From Micromonospora sp. WMMD961 (GTDB lineage: Bacteria; Actinomycetota; Actinomycetes; Mycobacteriales; Micromonosporaceae): a stretch of 64,000 bases of DNA. The DNA is taken from the NCBI RefSeq assembly GCF_029626145.1, contig NZ_JARUBJ010000002.1, forward strand, positions 2,572,501-2,636,500. Reading direction: 5' to 3'. Positions 61,081-64,000 of this stretch are shown here, in pieces. The stretch's first letter is position 1. Each line of letters begins with the position of its first letter. The notes beneath the pieces are model-generated. The model searched no databases and was not told the DNA's origin. It worked only from the letters and a program-made list of their open reading frames with translations. A program made the translations under genes and the position numbers.

Positions 61081-62376
61081 TCAGGAGTGCCCGGCCGCCG
61101 CGACGGGCCGGGCATCGGTGTCCCGCTCGGGCGGGTCGGCGGTCCGCTCGCCCTCCCGGTCCAGTAGCTGCATCACCGGAGTCGCCGTGATGCCGTGCAC
61201 CACCACGGACACCAGCACCACCAACCCGACGGTCGCCCAGAGCAGCTCGGCCTGCGGGAAGTCGGCCTTCGTGGTGGCGTACGCGAGGTAGTAGAACGAT
61301 CCGACGCCACGGATGCCGAACGACGAGATGACCCAGTGCTCGGCCGGCCGCCCCGGTGCCCCGCGCAGCGACAACCAGCCGACCAGCGGCCGGATCAGGA
61401 ACACCAGCGCCAGCCCGACGGCGGCCGCCGACCAGGTCAGCGGGATCAGCAGACCACCCACGATCGCGCCGCCGAGCAGCAGCAACAGCACCAGGGTGAG
61501 CAGCCGTTCGACCTGCTCGGCGAAGTCGTGCAGCACCGAGTGGAACTCGTGGGTCCGCTCGGCGGCCCGGATCGCGCGGGCGGCCACGAACACCGCCAGG
61601 AAGCCGTACCCGCCGACCACCTCCACCAGCCCGTACGCCAGGAACGTGGCAGCCAGGGCCAGGAAACCCTCGGCGTGCCGGGCCAGCCGCAGAGTGCTGG
61701 GCGCGCGGAAGAACAACTTGCCCAGCAGCCAGCCGATGAGAAGGCCACCGCCGACCCCGACACCCACCTTCCACAACACGTCCACGGTGAACCACTCGAC
61801 GAACCACTCGCGAGGGGCCAGGCTGGTCGAGGCGATGGCGATGGCGGCGTAGACGAACGGGAACGCCAACCCGTCGTTGAGTCCGGCCTCGGAGGTCAAC
61901 GCGAAGCGGACCTCGTCCTCGGAGTCCTCCACGTCGGTCGGCTCGCCGACCTGCACGTCGGCGGCGAGCACCGGATCGGTCGGGGCCAGCGCGGCGCCCA
62001 ACAACAGGGCGGCGGCCGGCACCAACCCCGCCCACCACCAGCCGAGCAGTGCCACCGCGGCGATACACAGGGGCATCGCGATCGCCAGCAGCCGCCAGGT
62101 GGACGACCACTTCCGCCAACTCAACGGCCGGTCGATCTTGAGCCCGGCGCCCATCAGCGCGACGATCACCCCGATCTCGGTGAGGTGGGTGGCCAGTTCC
62201 GGGTGGGCCAGCGGATCCGGTGTCGGTAGCCCCACCGGGAGCAGGAACACCACCATGCCGAGGGCGAGGAAGGCGATCGGCATGGACAGTGGGCGGTACT
62301 CCAGGACCCGCGGGAGGATGCCCGCGAGCAGCGCGCCCACACCGACCAGCGCGAACGCCACATCAACCGGCTCCAC
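61081..62376 (-). CDS. Na+/H+ antiporter, CPA family
   Basis: 431 residues from GTG 62376, preceded by GGAGAGG. About 12 membrane helices; ALAPTDPVLAADVQVG, the ion-binding ND/TD-type site, and LTSEAGLNDGLAFPFVY are present. The second antiporter of the window; regulation and ion not readable. The gene ends six bases from the flavoprotein gene. Confidence 0.88.
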   Translation of the reverse strand: MEPVDVAFALVGVGALLAGILPRVLEYRPLSMPIAFLALGMVVFLLPVGLPTPDPLAHPELATHLTEIGVIVALMGAGLKIDRPLSWRKWSSTWRLLAIAMPLCIAAVALLGWWWAGLVPAAALLLGAALAPTDPVLAADVQVGEPTDVEDSEDEVRFALTSEAGLNDGLAFPFVYAAIAIASTSLAPREWFVEWFTVDVLWKVGVGVGGGLLIGWLLGKLFFRAPSTLRLARHAEGFLALAATFLAYGLVEVVGGYGFLAVFVAARAIRAAERTHEFHSVLHDFAEQVERLLTLVLLLLLGGAIVGGLLIPLTWSAAAVGLALVFLIRPLVGWLSLRGAPGRPAEHWVISSFGIRGVGSFYYLAYATTKADFPQAELLWATVGLVVLVSVVVHGITATPVMQLLDREGERTADPPERDTDARPVAAAGHS

Positions 62377-62470
62377 GGCACCACCTCTCCGCCGCACCCG
62401 CGAGGCGCGGGCAGGTGGTGACAGACCTTGCCCCGCGGGGCCTCCCGCTATGCGCGAACCGGTGTGGAAC

Positions 62471-63151
62471 TCACTCGCGGGCCCGGGTGAGCGGTGAGTC
62501 CGCCAATTCGCCCAGCAACGCGGCCGGGTCGTCGTACACCGCCACCGCGCCGGCGCCGGCCAACTCGCCTCGGCTGGTGCCGCCGCAGGTCAGCCCCACG
62601 CAGGGGATGTCCAACTTGCCGGCCGCGACGACGTCCCACACCGAGTCGCCGACGAAGACCACCCGCTCGGCGGCCAACCCGGACTGCTCCAACGCCGCGA
62701 CCAGGATGTCCGGGGCCGGCTTGCTCTGCTCCGCGTCCGCAGAGGAGGTGATCGTGTCGATCACGTCGTCGGCGGCCAGCGCCCGGCGCAAGGCCCCGAC
62801 CTCCGCTTCCGCCGCGGAGGTGGCGAGCACGATTCGCAAGCCTCGCTCGGCGCAGGCGCGCAGCAGATCGGCCGCCCGGGGCAGCGGCGTGAGCCGTTCC
62901 CAGTACTCGGCGTACAGGGTGTCGTGCGCGTCGCGCAGCTTGGAGTCGGCGTCGCGATCCCGCTCGGGCCCGAGCAGGTGGTCCAGGAGCTTGTCCGAAC
63001 CCATCCCGATCGAGCGGTGCACCATCGCCATCGGCACCGGCTGGTCGGTCTGGCGCAACGCCTCCCACCAGCTCACGGTGTGCAGGTAGGTGGTGTCGAC
63101 CAGGGTGCCGTCGACGTCGAAGAGGATTCCGGAGGGTTTGTCGGTACGCAT
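62471..63151 (-). CDS. HAD-family phosphatase
   Basis: 226 residues from ATG 63151 (TAGGAGG upstream). Motif I LFDVDGTLVD, Lys in SKPAPD, and FVGDSVWDV give a normal HAD phosphatase with cap domain, close to phosphoglycolate-phosphatase or beta-phosphoglucomutase-like members. Substrate unknown. Confidence 0.9.
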   Translation of the reverse strand: MRTDKPSGILFDVDGTLVDTTYLHTVSWWEALRQTDQPVPMAMVHRSIGMGSDKLLDHLLGPERDRDADSKLRDAHDTLYAEYWERLTPLPRAADLLRACAERGLRIVLATSAAEAEVGALRRALAADDVIDTITSSADAEQSKPAPDILVAALEQSGLAAERVVFVGDSVWDVVAAGKLDIPCVGLTCGGTSRGELAGAGAVAVYDDPAALLGELADSPLTRARE

Positions 63152-63180
63152 GGGCGTCCTCCTACCCGTTCGGGCGGTCT

Positions 63181-64000
63181 TCAGGCGGCACTCGGGTTCC
63201 GGGTGCGGATCTCGAACCAGACCGTGGAGCCGCGGACCGACGGGTCGGTGCCCCAGGCGTCGCTGAGCTCCTCGATCAAACCGAGACCGCGCCCGCGACT
63301 GCTCAACGTGTCGGTGCGAGCCCGGGTCACGGTGCCCCGGGTGCCGGAATCGGCGACCGAGACCAGCAGCCGCTCGGGGCTGAGGTCGATCTCCACCCGG
63401 GCGGCCGTGCCGGCGTGCAGCAACGCGTTGGTCGTCAGCTCGCTGGTGCACAACACCGCAGCCCCGATCACCGACTCGGCCACCTGCCACTCGGTGAGCT
63501 GACCGGTCATCCAGTGCCGGACCCGGCTCGGCGCGGTCGGCTCCGCGGGCATCTCCATGCTCGCCGACCGGCTCGGCTTGAGGGCGTGCTCGACCGCCAA
63601 CACGGCCACGTCGTCCTCGGTGCTGCCCGGCACCGCTGCGGTGGCCACCGCGCACAGTGCGCGTGGGTCGCCGCTGCCGGCCTTGGCGACGGCGTCGCCG
63701 AGGGTGGTCAGCCCGGCGTCGAGGCTGTGCCGGCGGCGTTCCACCACTCCGTCGCTGAACAGCAGCAGGGTGTCGCCGGGGCGGAACGGGACCGTCGTGG
63801 TGCCCGGTCGGCCGCCCAGACCCAGCGGAGGGCCGGCCGGGACGTCGAGGTATTCGGCGTGCGGGCGGCCGTCCGGGTCGCCGCGGCGGATCAGCGGCGC
63901 GGGGTGCCCGGCGCTGGCCAGGGTCAGCTCCCGCCGCTCCGCGTCGATCACCCCGAACACCACGGTGACGAAGAGTTCGTGGGTGCCGGCCTCCACGCCC
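63181..64000 (-). CDS. SpoIIE-type PP2C phosphatase fused to anti-sigma kinase-like HATPase, partial
   Basis: The C-terminal 272 residues of a longer gene that runs off the right edge of the window. The SpoIIE/PP2C end (LLLFSDGVVERR, STEDDVAVLAVE) is joined to an RsbW-like HATPase domain (N box LCTSELTTNALLHAG, VADSGTRG, SSRGRGLGLIEELSDAWG). Such fusions act as partner-switching regulators of SigB/SigF-type factors; the sigma factor at 46822 is a possible partner. No start is in the window. Confidence 0.88.
   Translation of the reverse strand, partial: GVEAGTHELFVTVVFGVIDAERRELTLASAGHPAPLIRRGDPDGRPHAEYLDVPAGPPLGLGGRPGTTTVPFRPGDTLLLFSDGVVERRRHSLDAGLTTLGDAVAKAGSGDPRALCAVATAAVPGSTEDDVAVLAVEHALKPSRSASMEMPAEPTAPSRVRHWMTGQLTEWQVAESVIGAAVLCTSELTTNALLHAGTAARVEIDLSPERLLVSVADSGTRGTVTRARTDTLSSRGRGLGLIEELSDAWGTDPSVRGSTVWFEIRTRNPSAA

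Overview
The window is very GC-rich actinobacterial DNA with dense genes, frequent GTG starts and many 4-bp gene overlaps. The gene set (XRE/DUF397 regulator pair, MhuD-type heme oxygenase, GH9 cellulase with a CebR-type operator, SigB/F-family sigma factor, class F sortase, DUF222-HNH nuclease, DUF3516 helicase) fits the Micromonosporaceae, most likely Micromonospora. The family assignment is inference; no rRNA or tRNA gene is visible.

Positions 21-6225 (minus strand) hold a tight seven-gene operon: split transketolase (two subunits), a cupin protein, a GmhA-like SIS sugar-phosphate isomerase, a TreT-like GT4 glycosyltransferase, a phytanoyl-CoA-type Fe/2OG dioxygenase and a HAD phosphatase. 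It reads as a route that builds, isomerises, dephosphorylates, glycosylates and hydroxylates an unusual sugar. I do not recognise it as a described pathway and it is the best candidate for a new system. It may continue past the left edge.

Positions 6824-31307 are mostly chromosomal genes: an aldo/keto reductase and MFS exporter divergent from a LacI regulator, a DUF3516 helicase, trmB, a secreted protein with a class F sortase, a small GntR island flanked by a decayed duplicate of the sortase 3' end, a truncated dehalogenase, mhuD, xthA, a PAC2 protein, an EcsC protein, a GDSL lipoprotein, succinate-semialdehyde dehydrogenase, an LLM oxidoreductase, a CPA1 antiporter with a UBP zinc-finger partner, and others.

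Positions 31308-36388 are the accessory part. A complete group II intron (31865-34014, minus strand) with its reverse transcriptase sits inside the HNH motif of a DUF222-HNH endonuclease gene. Splicing would restore the reading frame exactly. Several independent families of short tandem repeats lie around it.

Positions 36389-64000 carry a secreted GH9 cellulase under a perfect CebR-type palindrome, a PP2C phosphatase, HrpB helicase, an XRE/DUF397 pair, GPP34, an amino-acid permease, a stress sigma factor, an acetoacetate-decarboxylase-fold protein without any lysine, phospholipase D, a MarR/pirin pair with a clear operator, an HxlR regulator with twin operators facing a membrane-protein operon, a GH15 glucan hydrolase, a renalase-like flavoprotein, a second antiporter, and a truncated (window edge) SpoIIE-phosphatase/anti-sigma-kinase fusion. 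Strong hairpin terminators separate most convergent pairs.
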